A DNA stretch of 64,000 nt from CAZIAK01 sp964537035 (GTDB taxonomy: Bacteria > Planctomycetota > B15-G4), in assembly GCA_964537035.1 (NCBI GenBank), contig CAZIAK010000028.1, positions 5,218 to 69,217 on the forward strand, read 5' to 3'. Positions 54,663 to 62,875 of this stretch are shown here, one piece after another. The translations under genes were made by a program, and so were the position numbers. The notes below the pieces were generated by a model that was given only the letters and a program-made list of their open reading frames with translations, was not told where the DNA came from and searched no databases. Each line of letters opens with the position of its first letter. Within the stretch, counting starts at the first letter, position 1.

Positions 54663-55376
54663 ATGAGCCTCGCCACGATCACCAACCGCTTGTCCAAGGG
54701 TGTGGGCGCCTTGCAGTTTGCGCCGCCCGTGACTCACGTCTACAACCCGCTCGACTACGCCCGCGCCTGTCACAGCGAATACCTGCGCCGCTTTGGTCAG
54801 ATGGGCATCGAAGCGCTGTTGCTGGGCATGAACCCCGGCCCCTTCGGCATGTCACAGACCGGCGTGCCCTTCGGGGAGGTGGCGGCGGTGCGAGACTGGA
54901 TGGGCATCAGGGGCAAGGTGGGCCGGCCCGAGAACGAGCACCCCAAGCGACCCATCAAGGGCTTCGACTGTCCTCGCAGCGAAGTCTCGGGCCGGAGGGT
55001 GTGGAGTTGGGCCAAGGACCACTTCGGGACACCCGAGGCGTTCTTCCAGCGCTTCTTCGTCTGGAACTTCTGCCCCCTCGTGTTCTTGCAGGAGACCGGT
55101 CGCAACCACACGCCGGACAAGCTGCCGGCGGCCGAGCGAGAGGCGCTGTTCGCAGTCTGCGACAAGGCGTTGCAAGAGGTCGTGGCGCTGTTGAAGCCCG
55201 AGCGGGTCATCGGCATCGGTGCTTTCGCCGAAGCGCGGGCGCGGCTGGCCCTGGGGGATGCCGACGTGCAGTTCGGCAGGGTGCTGCACCCGAGTCCTGC
55301 CAGCCCGTTGGCCAACAAGGGCTGGGCCGAGGCCGCCGACCGACAGTTCGCCGAGATGGGCCTGCCTCTGCCCTGA
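54663..55376 (+). CDS. SMUG1-type uracil-DNA glycosylase
   Basis: A 237-residue DNA repair enzyme that removes uracil or oxidised pyrimidines. Motif 1 is GMNPGPFGMSQTGVPFGEV near residue 53, matching SMUG1 rather than the UNG motif (GQDPYH). WNFCPLVFL in the middle and motif 2 HPSPASPLAN near the C-terminus complete the signature. The start at 54663 is preferred over the GTG at 54657 because TAGACT lies 6 nt before it. SMUG1 is best known from animals and is scattered in bacteria, so lateral origin is possible, though base composition matches its neighbours. Confidence 0.9.
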   Translation: MSLATITNRLSKGVGALQFAPPVTHVYNPLDYARACHSEYLRRFGQMGIEALLLGMNPGPFGMSQTGVPFGEVAAVRDWMGIRGKVGRPENEHPKRPIKGFDCPRSEVSGRRVWSWAKDHFGTPEAFFQRFFVWNFCPLVFLQETGRNHTPDKLPAAEREALFAVCDKALQEVVALLKPERVIGIGAFAEARARLALGDADVQFGRVLHPSPASPLANKGWAEAADRQFAEMGLPLP

Positions 55377-55446
55377 TCGGGAGGGGCGCACACCGCAGTG
55401 CGTGGCCGGGTCAGCAGCGGGGCGGCTGTCGGACACCGATGAGTGG

Positions 55447-56028
55447 TCAGCGGCCGCGCGGTACGCCGGGGCTACGGGCCAAGAGCAGGCCGTGACGGTC
55501 GAAGACCAGTTCGAGGTGCGTGGCGGCCTCGGTTGCCGCTGCAGTGGCTGGATCTGCATGGCTCTGGCCGGTGTCGGAGCCGGTCACACGTGCCGCGACG
55601 TCGGAGTTGGCCCCCTGGACCACGTTCACCACGATGAACTCATCGCCAACAACAACGCTCAACAGGACGGGGGTGTTCGTCGCCCAAGATTCGAGACGCC
55701 CCTGGCCAGCTGCCAGGTCTCGGGCCTGCTGTAGTCCTTGGCTGCGGCTGGGAGATGTGCGGCGCAGGGAAGAGCCACGCGGTGCGACGATGACGACTTC
55801 CGGTCCAGGAGTCTCCGCTGCGCCATCGTCCGCTGCAGGAGCCCCTTGGGGATCGCAGATCTCGTCCCCGTCGACATGATTCTCGTCGCAGTGCGCCGAG
55901 TGATCGTGGCTGCTGCTGCCGCTGTGGAAGTGGCAGCTTGAGCTCCCGCAGAAGACGAGCGCCATGGCCCCGCACAAGGTCAGGTGCCGAGAGGCACGGA
56001 TCGCGAGAGCGCTGTTGCTGGAGGCCAT
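55447..56028 (-). CDS. Small His/Ser-rich predicted exported protein
   Basis: A 193-residue protein with an N-terminal hydrophobic stretch (LTLCGAMALVFCGSSSC). Either Cys27 or Cys32 could be lipidated, but the lipobox is not canonical. It continues HFHSGSSSHDHSAHCDENH, a metal-binding-looking His/Asp/Cys cluster, then a Ser/Arg/Pro-rich region and a short beta-type segment (LLSVVVGDEFIVVNVVQGAN). I recognise no family. It is 157 nt downstream of the Hsp70-linked membrane protein on the same strand and might be part of that cluster, but the spacing allows its own promoter (TATTCT upstream). Confidence 0.55.
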   Translation of the reverse strand: MASSNSALAIRASRHLTLCGAMALVFCGSSSCHFHSGSSSHDHSAHCDENHVDGDEICDPQGAPAADDGAAETPGPEVVIVAPRGSSLRRTSPSRSQGLQQARDLAAGQGRLESWATNTPVLLSVVVGDEFIVVNVVQGANSDVAARVTGSDTGQSHADPATAAATEAATHLELVFDRHGLLLARSPGVPRGR

Positions 56029-56185
56029 GGTTCAGTTCTCGAACCGAGGAACGGAACGTCGAGAATACCACGGCGTCTCAGCTCACGAGCTGGGCCCGAA
56101 ACGGGGCCCTGCCCGCCGATCTGATCTGCGGTGAGCAGGCTGTGCGTGAGGTGTCGCGGGGCGAGCAGGCCTCGAGAGTGTCGGC

Positions 56186-57571
56186 TCAGCGAGCGGGGGG
56201 CAAGACCTGGCACTGGCCCTGAATGGGCTGGGACGCCAGCCCCATTTCATCCTTCAGGGTGAACGACCATGTGGCCAGTCCGTCGAAGTGATCTTCGGGA
56301 AGGGGCATGACGTCGAACTGAATCTCGGTGTGCGCGGCGGTGAGTTCGATGTCGCGGACCTTGAGCCCTTGCAGCTGCAGGTCATGCAGGCGGCCGTCTG
56401 GCAGGCTGTCGCATTCGAGGCGCAGCTGCAGGGTCTGCCCTGCGAAGGCCAGGGTCGGGGGGGCGATGGCCCAGGCAGTCCAGGGCGTCGCGAGAGTCGC
56501 GGGGTTCGGGTCAACAGCGTCAACAGCGGGGTCAACAGCAGCGGGGAGACCCTCTGGTTCTGAAGAGGGGGCGCTCACGTCGACGACAGGTTCTGGCACG
56601 CTGGCCTCTTCGCCCGGGCTGATGGCCGGCAGCTTCGCGTCGTCGTCGCCGGGTGCCTCCATGGCCAGCGACCCCGTGGTCTCTGCGGCAGTGGGCTGAG
56701 ACTCCGTGGCGTCGATGGGGAGCGTGAGCAGTGTGTGAGTCGACGTGGCCTGTGCGTCGCTCGCCGAGGCTCCGGGGAAGTCGAGGGGGATCAGTCCTTG
56801 CGCCGCCGCTCCCAGCACCGCGGCCACGGCCAAGGCGCTACCGGCGATGGCGAACAGACGTCTGGACCCGCTCTTCTGCTGGCCTTCCTTCTTGGGCTGT
56901 GTGACCTTCGCCGCAGAGCCCTGGGCAGCCTGTGTGGGGGCGCTCGTCTGCTTCGATGCAGCCGGGGGACTCTTCTCGGCCAAGGCGATGGGGGAGGCAC
57001 TGGCCACGGGGGCCTGGAGCTTGCGTTTCTTCTTCTTGACTGCGGGGGGCGTCGGCGAGGACTGCTTGCGCTTCTTCGGTGCAGCGTCTTCCTGCGCGGG
57101 TTGGTGAGACAGGCCCGTCAGCTTCTGGCGCGAACCCACGCCGACGGGGCGTGTGCCCAGCTTGCGCTCCTTCATGAACTGCTCGACCCAATAGTCAGCC
57201 AGGTCTTCCCGTGCGCCACACCAGGTCTGGGCCAGGTCCAGCAGCGCACGGCGACCACCCTTGGCCACCTTGCGCTTGCCCCCGAAGCCCGCCGCCCCCA
57301 GGACCGCGTCGCCAAGCTTGACGAAGTCCTGGTAGGCGCCGGAGAGGAGTTGCTCGCGCTTCTTGAGCAGAGCGTCGACTTGTTCGAACCAGGCCTGTGC
57401 CCGCACTGAAGTGGTGCCCTTGGTGCTGTTGAGCTCGCGGTTGCGGGCGCTCCGTTGAGCGTCCGCAGCGCTTTGGATGGCCGCTCCGTCATCGCAGAGG
57501 GGGAGCGAGACGGCGGCGAACATCTCGCGCACCTTGTGGATCGACGTGGCACCAGAGGGGCGACGGGTCAA
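56186..57571 (-). CDS. Single-pass membrane protein linked to Hsp70, J-like N-terminus
   Basis: A 461-residue protein 24 nt after the hsp70 gene. Residues ~10-90 are helical (IHKVREMFAAVSLPLCDDGAAIQ, then AQAWFEQVDALLKKREQLLSGAYQDF) with spacing reminiscent of J-domain helices I-III, but the HPD tripeptide is absent. Residues 160-235 are Lys/Pro-rich; a transmembrane helix lies at 239-262, with the basic side on the N-terminal flank, so the N-terminus should be cytoplasmic. About 100 acidic, disordered residues and a C-terminal beta-sandwich-like domain (LQLRLECDSLPDGRL) face the periplasm. Context suggests an Hsp70 partner; the J-like reading is tentative. Confidence 0.6.
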   Translation of the reverse strand: MTRRPSGATSIHKVREMFAAVSLPLCDDGAAIQSAADAQRSARNRELNSTKGTTSVRAQAWFEQVDALLKKREQLLSGAYQDFVKLGDAVLGAAGFGGKRKVAKGGRRALLDLAQTWCGAREDLADYWVEQFMKERKLGTRPVGVGSRQKLTGLSHQPAQEDAAPKKRKQSSPTPPAVKKKKRKLQAPVASASPIALAEKSPPAASKQTSAPTQAAQGSAAKVTQPKKEGQQKSGSRRLFAIAGSALAVAAVLGAAAQGLIPLDFPGASASDAQATSTHTLLTLPIDATESQPTAAETTGSLAMEAPGDDDAKLPAISPGEEASVPEPVVDVSAPSSEPEGLPAAVDPAVDAVDPNPATLATPWTAWAIAPPTLAFAGQTLQLRLECDSLPDGRLHDLQLQGLKVRDIELTAAHTEIQFDVMPLPEDHFDGLATWSFTLKDEMGLASQPIQGQCQVLPPAR

Positions 57572-57595
57572 GGGACGACTCCTGTCGTGCAGCTA

Positions 57596-59584
57596 TCAGA
57601 GAATGCGAATGGGCGTGGTGAGACCGTTGTCTGCATCGTTGGACGGCAGGTCGGGCGTGGGGACGTCTGGCTGCTGCTCCGCCGTAGGCGACTGCTCAAC
57701 GTGTTCTTCCGTGTCTTCCTCGATGAGTTCGAGCTCGTCGGGGTTGAGTTCCTCGAGTTCCTCGACCACTTCGAGGTTCTCCGGACCTTCAAGCGACTCC
57801 GCGCCGAAGACCTCGATGGTGTCGTCACCGTCGTGCTCGTTCGGGTCGAAGGGACCACTGGCGGCCTGGGGTTCCTGGCTGTGAGCGACCGGTGCTGCGG
57901 GTGCAGCCTCTGCCGGCGCAGGATCTGCCTGAACCGTCTCTTGTGTCACCGGCGCTTCGGCCTGCGCCTGTTCGGCACGAGCCTGAGCAGACGTCTCGGC
58001 GCCGGTCTGTGAAGCCGCAGCTTCCAGGCTGCTCCAGCGGTCGTAATGGATGTCGATCTCGCGGGAGGTCTCGATGTCCACAGCCTTGCCGGTGATGATG
58101 CCGAAGGCGCCGAACCACAGCGTCGTGCGAATGGGACGACCCCGGGGCCGCTCGGCGGGAAGACCCTCGATCCTGAAGTCCATCAGGTGGGTGCAGTCGT
58201 CCAGATTCGCGGACTCGCCTTCGAAGAGGCGGATGCAGACCTCGGTCTGACCATCGAAGAGCGTCTCGGTGACGAACTCGCGCCGCTCACCGAACTCCGT
58301 ACCCTTCACGAGCACCACGGCGTTGGCCGGCGTGGGCTCCCCGTCGGCTCCCCGACGGATGACCTGGATGCCCACTGCGTGGCAGGTGATGTCGGTGATC
58401 GAGTCGGGGCTGATGGCCACGGCCTTCTCGTCGCTGGCCTCGCCGCCCGGTCCTGGCAGGGGGATCGTGGCCTCGGGGTCCATGGCGTGAGAGACGTAGG
58501 CCGCACCGCAGGACACGAGCAGCTGAGGGTTCTTGTACTCGAGGGGTTCCGTGCCGAAGACCTCCTTGAGCATGGACTTGACCATGGGCATGCGCGTGGC
58601 ACCACCGCAGATCAGCACGTCCACCTGGTCAGCGCTGATGCCGTGGTTCTCGGCGGCGTCGGCGAGCACCTGCTCAAGACGCATGCGCGTCTGCAGCAGT
58701 AGGCCAGACGTGGCTTCCTCGAACTCGGAGCGGGTGACCTCGATCATGTGGCCGGCCAGGTCGGCGACCACCGTCTCGCTGGTCTTCTTGCTCAGGGCGC
58801 GCTTGGCCTTCTCACAGTTGTCATGAAGGATGGCCAGGCTGCGGTTGTCCAGTCGCGGATCGTGCTCGAACTGCTCCAGGCACTTCTCGGCCACCAGGTC
58901 GATCATGGCGTCGTCCCAGTCGAGACCGCCAAGCTCACGGTTACCGTCCTTGCAGAGGGTGTTCAGGGTCAAGTTCGAGACGCCTTGCTCGTCTTCGCCT
59001 TCGGGCAGCACGGGCTTGATCAAGGTGACGTCAAAGGTGCCGCCGCCCAGGTCGTAGACAAGCACGTGCTTGTCGGTCAGGCAGACCGAGCGCTCGATGG
59101 AATAGGCCACCGCCGCTGCGTGGGGCTCGCTCAAGATGTTGAGCACGTTCAGGCCGGCGGCTGCGGCGGCTTCCATGGTGGCGGCGCACTGCCGCTCACC
59201 GAAGTAGGCGGGGACGGTGATGACCACGTCCGTGACCTCTTCGCCCATCTCGATCTCGGCGTTCTCCTTGAGCGAACGCAGGATGTCCGCGGAGATGCCC
59301 TGGGGCGTCATGCGCTGGCCGTTGATGGGCTCCGTCGTCCAGTCGTCGCCCATGCGTCGCTTCACGCCCACGACCACCCGGTCCGGGTCTTGCTTGCGCG
59401 TGTTCCAGGCCACTTCACCCACCACCGGGCTACCCTCTGGCGGGTAGTAGATCACGGAGCGGAGCGAAGACGTCTCGCCGTCCTCTGACTCGAGGGGGAG
59501 GGCCTTGACCTCCGAGCGGGACTCGTCGTAACGAGAGATGGTGGAGTAGGTCGTACCGAGGTCGATACCGTAGCGCTTGGTCAT
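57596..59584 (-). CDS. Divergent Hsp70 (DnaK-like) without helical lid, acidic tail
   Basis: A 662-residue Hsp70. The ATPase domain has GIDLGTTYSTI at the start, VITVPAYFGERQ, VLVYDLGGGTFDV and ICGGATRMPMVKSML. A substrate-binding beta domain follows (about 390-505). The usual alpha-helical lid is replaced by about 130 residues of Ala/Gln/Glu-rich and then strongly acidic tail, containing IEVFGA at residues 590-595. It sits after a GrpE-like gene (106 nt) and before a membrane protein (24 nt), with AAGGA before its ATG. No dnaJ with an HPD motif is adjacent, so this is a specialised Hsp70, not the housekeeping DnaK. Confidence 0.85.
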   Translation of the reverse strand: MTKRYGIDLGTTYSTISRYDESRSEVKALPLESEDGETSSLRSVIYYPPEGSPVVGEVAWNTRKQDPDRVVVGVKRRMGDDWTTEPINGQRMTPQGISADILRSLKENAEIEMGEEVTDVVITVPAYFGERQCAATMEAAAAAGLNVLNILSEPHAAAVAYSIERSVCLTDKHVLVYDLGGGTFDVTLIKPVLPEGEDEQGVSNLTLNTLCKDGNRELGGLDWDDAMIDLVAEKCLEQFEHDPRLDNRSLAILHDNCEKAKRALSKKTSETVVADLAGHMIEVTRSEFEEATSGLLLQTRMRLEQVLADAAENHGISADQVDVLICGGATRMPMVKSMLKEVFGTEPLEYKNPQLLVSCGAAYVSHAMDPEATIPLPGPGGEASDEKAVAISPDSITDITCHAVGIQVIRRGADGEPTPANAVVLVKGTEFGERREFVTETLFDGQTEVCIRLFEGESANLDDCTHLMDFRIEGLPAERPRGRPIRTTLWFGAFGIITGKAVDIETSREIDIHYDRWSSLEAAASQTGAETSAQARAEQAQAEAPVTQETVQADPAPAEAAPAAPVAHSQEPQAASGPFDPNEHDGDDTIEVFGAESLEGPENLEVVEELEELNPDELELIEEDTEEHVEQSPTAEQQPDVPTPDLPSNDADNGLTTPIRIL

Positions 59585-59690
59585 GATGACTGTCCTTGGG
59601 TGTGTCTGATATGGGCGCTGCGGGAGGAGGAGCGCTGCGGCCCAGAGGTGCGGGTTCGTGTTGGCGTTGGTGTGCGGAGGGGGTGTTGTC

Positions 59691-60623
59691 TCAGTCGTCT
59701 GTTGCTGGTGGCGGGGCGTCTGCGTGGTCAGGGTCCACCGGTTCGGGCTGGTAGTGGGCTACACCGACCTCTGCGAAGCGCAGCACCCGGCTGCCCGAGC
59801 GGAAGCCCTGGCGATAGACCTCCAGGATCTGTCCTTCGTGTGCGGGGTCGTCCACGGGCAGGCGGTCCACGGCCTGGTGCAGTTTCGGGTCGAAGAGACC
59901 GTCGGTGGGGATGGTGGTCACGTCCCGTTGCTCGAACAGGTTCTCGAGCATCTTCACCACCGCACCCAGGGCGCGGGTCGCGGCCTCCGGGTCGTCGCCT
60001 CGGGCGAGGGCGGCCCGGCTCAGGTCGTCGACCATGAACAGGTCGACCATGAGCGAGCGGGTGCTGGCGTCCGCGAGGGGAGCGGCCAGCTCTTCGACCT
60101 TGGTGCCCAGGGTGCGCAGCTTCGGGGGCAGGTGCCCGGTCATGCGCGACAAGCTGTCGAGCTGGTCTTCGATGGACGCCAGGCGGCCATCCAGCAAGGC
60201 CAGGGTGCCGCTCACGGTGTGGGAGGGAGCGTCCTCGTGGCGGGGCCCTGGTTGGTGGGGCGCGGCAGGGTTCGGGGCGGCGGGTTCGCTCTGGCCGGAC
60301 GTTTGGGGTGCGTTCGGCGTAGGCGTCAGGGGCTCGCTCGGCGTGGAGGCCGCGGGCTCGCTGGGCGCTGACGCCTCGGGCTCGCCAGAGGGCTCAGGCG
60401 AGGCGGGAGCAGGGGCCTCATCTTCTTCGGCTTGTTCTGCCACGGCAATGAGATCGGAGGACGCCCTTTTTTCTTCGGGGTTCTCGTCGTCGACCAGCGG
60501 GGCAGCTCCAAAGACCTCGATACCGCCCACACCGTCCTGTCCCTGGTCGGTGGGGGGATCGCCGGAGCGGTTCTCGGTGGCGGCGGTACTGTCCTCGCCG
60601 TCGAAAGGGACGTCGTCGATCAT
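59691..60623 (-). CDS. GrpE-like nucleotide exchange factor with long acidic N-terminus
   Basis: From ATG 60623 (MIDDVPFDGED) this is 310 residues. The N-terminal ~140 are acidic and Pro/Ser/Glu/Ala-rich, with IEVFGA at residues 35-40. A helical region (TLALLDGRLASIEDQLDSL) precedes the C-terminal GrpE-type head: IPTDGLFDPKLHQAVDRLPVDDPAHEGQILEVYRQGFRSGSRVLRFAEVGVAHY, ~54 residues positioned as in GrpE. It would exchange ADP on the Hsp70 encoded next. A longer frame to 60653 is possible. Typical GrpE is about 200 residues, so the extension is unusual. Confidence 0.8.
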   Translation of the reverse strand: MIDDVPFDGEDSTAATENRSGDPPTDQGQDGVGGIEVFGAAPLVDDENPEEKRASSDLIAVAEQAEEDEAPAPASPEPSGEPEASAPSEPAASTPSEPLTPTPNAPQTSGQSEPAAPNPAAPHQPGPRHEDAPSHTVSGTLALLDGRLASIEDQLDSLSRMTGHLPPKLRTLGTKVEELAAPLADASTRSLMVDLFMVDDLSRAALARGDDPEAATRALGAVVKMLENLFEQRDVTTIPTDGLFDPKLHQAVDRLPVDDPAHEGQILEVYRQGFRSGSRVLRFAEVGVAHYQPEPVDPDHADAPPPATDD

Positions 60624-60753
60624 CGAGCGCGACCAGAGGGAAACAGGGTCCAACCAGAGGGAGCGACGACCGCACCTCGGCTGACGGTGTTTCCTTCGTC
60701 CCGCTGGGCGTGCCAGTTGAGACGGAATTCACTCTATGCAGGAACAGTGCCTG

Positions 60754-61416
60754 CTAGAGCCCCAGTCGCTTGCTCATCCAGTGGCCCAGAGCCTCGATCT
60801 CTTCGACGCAGACCTCGTGCTCCATGGGGTATTCGTGCCACTTTACCGACTCACCCCACTCTCCCAGGCGTTCGCAGCAGGCCTGCCCCCGAGCCAGCGG
60901 CACCATGGGATCGAAGACCCCGTGAGCCATGAAGACGGGCGGTCGGGGGCCAGGGACGACGGTGGGCTCGTCGCTGAGCAGGTAGGACGACAGGCCGATC
61001 ACCCCGGCGAGAGGCAGTCCGGCTCGCAGGCCCACATGGAGGGCCATGGCGCCGCCTTGTGAGAAGCCCGCCAGGATCAGCTTCTCGGGTGCCATGCCCT
61101 GAGCCAGCTCGCGGTCGATCAGGGCCCGGATCTTGGCGGCGGACCGGGCCACCCCGTCCATGTCGTGGCGCCGCTGCAGATCGGCCTCAAGAATGTCGTA
61201 CCAGGCGGGCATGACCATGCCCCCGTTGATGGTCACGGGGATGGACGGGGCATGGGGGAAGACAAAACGCACCCGCTCCGCCCCGGGCAGGCCCAGCTCC
61301 TGGACGATGGGCACGAAGTCGTGGCCATCGGCGCCCAGGCCATGGAGCCAGATGACCCCGGCCTCGGCGCCGCGCTGTGGCCCCAGCTCAACGCAGGGCA
61401 GAAGATCAGCGGTCAT
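60754..61416 (-). CDS. Alpha/beta hydrolase, phospholipase/carboxylesterase family
   Basis: From 61416 (MTADLLPC) the protein has 220 residues. VIWLHGLGADGHDFVPIVQEL near the N-terminus, FVFPHAPSIPVTINGGMVMPAWYDI, the nucleophile elbow GFSQGGAM, and HGVFDPMVPLARGQ plus EYPMEHEVCVEEI (Asp and His) place it with bacterial carboxylesterases of the acyl-protein-thioesterase-like family (PF02230 type). The longer frame to 61878 includes sequence of the next gene on the opposite phase and is rejected. It lies 11 bases after the FKBP gene. Confidence 0.88.
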   Translation of the reverse strand: MTADLLPCVELGPQRGAEAGVIWLHGLGADGHDFVPIVQELGLPGAERVRFVFPHAPSIPVTINGGMVMPAWYDILEADLQRRHDMDGVARSAAKIRALIDRELAQGMAPEKLILAGFSQGGAMALHVGLRAGLPLAGVIGLSSYLLSDEPTVVPGPRPPVFMAHGVFDPMVPLARGQACCERLGEWGESVKWHEYPMEHEVCVEEIEALGHWMSKRLGL

Positions 61417-61427
61417 GGCTTCGGCCG

Positions 61428-61841
61428 TCAGCCGACCTTGATCAGCTCGACCTGAAACACCAGCGTGGCGCCGGGGCCGATCACCGGGGGTGCACCGCTC
61501 GCGCCGTAGGCCATCTCTGGCGGGATCAGAAAACGGTAGGTGGCGCCGGGCTTCATCAGCTGCACGCCCTCGGTCCACCCGGCGATCACGCCGTTGAGCG
61601 GGAAGGTGGCGGGTTGTCCCCGGCTGTAGCTCGAATCGAAGGGGGTGCCATCGGTGAGCCAGCCCGCGTAGTGGACGGTGACCAGATCGGTGGCGCTCGG
61701 CGACTGACCCTCTCCCTCGGTGACCACTTCGTAGGCCAGGCCGGAGGCGGTGGTGGTGGCCGTGTCGGCCGTGGGCAGGGAGAAGTTGGGCATGTCCATG
61801 GGGCGACGTCCGAGCAGGCGGGAGAAGAGGCGAGCAAGCAT
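61428..61841 (-). CDS. FKBP-type peptidyl-prolyl isomerase
   Basis: From ATG 61841 (MLARLFSRLLGRRPM) it has 137 residues. The FKBP core is complete: TDLVTVHYAGWLTDGTPFDSSYSRGQPATFPLNGVIAGWTEGVQLMKPGATYRFLIPPEMAYG then GATLVFQVELIKV. The N-terminal 40 residues include a short basic amphipathic helix, not a classic signal peptide. It precedes the esterase gene by 11 bases and probably shares its transcript. Folding helper; client unknown. Confidence 0.88.
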   Translation of the reverse strand: MLARLFSRLLGRRPMDMPNFSLPTADTATTTASGLAYEVVTEGEGQSPSATDLVTVHYAGWLTDGTPFDSSYSRGQPATFPLNGVIAGWTEGVQLMKPGATYRFLIPPEMAYGASGAPPVIGPGATLVFQVELIKVG

Positions 61842-61919
61842 GGGGCGGAGTGTGCCAAGCCGTGGGGCCGGGGGGCAACCGGCAGGGTGGCGGGGGCGGG
61901 CACCACGGGCCACAATGCG

Positions 61920-62756
61920 ATGGTGGGTGACATCCTCTACGGCACTTCGAGTTGGTCGAGCAAGGGTTGGGTCGGGCCGTTCTACGCCCCGGGCACCAGG
62001 CCGGCTGAGATGCTGGGTCAGTACGCCCAGAGCTTCGGCACGGTCGAGGCGGACACCACCTATTACCGGGTGCCCAGCGCCAAGACCGTCGATGGCTGGC
62101 GGGCGGCCCTACCCGAGGGCTTCGTCTTGTCCGCGAAGTTTCCCCGCTCGGTGGTCCACGGTGGCCAAGGGCCCCGGCCCGATGGATCGGTCGTCTTGTC
62201 GCCCCAGGTCCTGGCCGACGAGGTTCCGCGCTTCGTGGAGGTCATGGGGCGGCTGGGCGAGCGCTGCGGTCCCCTGGTGCTGCAGTTTCCCTACTTCAAC
62301 CGCTCGATCTTTGCCCATCAAGGGGCTTTCCTGGAGCGGCTTGATCGCTGTCTGGAGGGTCTGCCCACCGGGTTCTCCTACGCCGTCGAGGTGCGCAACC
62401 AGGCCTGGATCGACCAGCGGCTGACCAGCCTGCTGGCCGCTCACGGGGTGGCCTTGGTGCTGGTGGAGCTCTCGTATATGACCCACCCGGCTGTCTGGAG
62501 CGAGGGCCTCGACCCGCTCTGCGCCGACTTCACGTATTGCCGCCTGATCGGCGATCGCAAGGCCGTAGAGGCCCGCACGACCGCCTTTGATCGCATCGTC
62601 ATCGACCAGACACCCAGCCTGGAACGCTGGGCAACCCTGCTCAAGGGCCTCTCACAGCGGGTCGATCGGGTTTACGCCTACGCCAACAACCACTACGCGG
62701 GGCACGGGCCCGAGACGATCCGCCAGCTGGCAGACCTGGTGGGCGCAACCCCCTGA
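61920..62756 (+). CDS. DUF72-family protein
   Basis: A 278-residue protein with the DUF72 pattern: LYGTSSWSSKGWVGPFYAPG at the start, SFGTVEADTTYYRVPSAKTVDGWRAALPEGFVLSAKFPR, LVLQFPYFNRS and VYAYANNHYAGHGPETI near the end. The fold is a TIM-barrel related to endonuclease IV-like proteins, but no enzymatic activity is established for the family. Its start is fixed at ATG 61920, in frame with a longer unlikely frame. It diverges from the FKBP gene; fabH follows. Confidence 0.85.
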   Translation: MVGDILYGTSSWSSKGWVGPFYAPGTRPAEMLGQYAQSFGTVEADTTYYRVPSAKTVDGWRAALPEGFVLSAKFPRSVVHGGQGPRPDGSVVLSPQVLADEVPRFVEVMGRLGERCGPLVLQFPYFNRSIFAHQGAFLERLDRCLEGLPTGFSYAVEVRNQAWIDQRLTSLLAAHGVALVLVELSYMTHPAVWSEGLDPLCADFTYCRLIGDRKAVEARTTAFDRIVIDQTPSLERWATLLKGLSQRVDRVYAYANNHYAGHGPETIRQLADLVGATP

Positions 62757-62801
62757 GAGGGGGCTCAGGCCAGGGGGTCGTGCGACGATGGGTCGTCCGG
62801 G

Positions 62802-62807
62802 TATGAT
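62802..62807 (+). promoter_or_regulatory. -10 box (TATGAT) of fabH
   Basis: TATGAT lies 64 nt before the fabH ATG. Between them is a strong AGGAGG at 62831-62836 that is too far (about 35 nt) from the fabH start to serve it directly. Confidence 0.4.
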
Positions 62808-62824
62808 CCGGGATTGGTCCAGAC

Positions 62825-62875
62825 ATGACGAGGAGGGGACTCCCGTCACGCACACATTCTCGGGACGGTTCATGA
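62825..62875 (+). CDS. Possible 16-codon leader ORF overlapping fabH start
   Basis: ATG at 62825 opens a short frame (MTRRGLPSRTHSRDGS) whose TGA overlaps the fabH ATG (ATGA). It contains the AGGAGG as codons 3-4. It may be a coupling leader; chance cannot be excluded. Confidence 0.22.
   Translation: MTRRGLPSRTHSRDGS

Noticed and set aside
60604..60753. CIRCE or heat-shock operator before the GrpE-Hsp70 operon
   Set aside because: No TTAGCACTC-type inverted repeat is present; only a 5-bp GCAGG/CCTGC hairpin near 60737.
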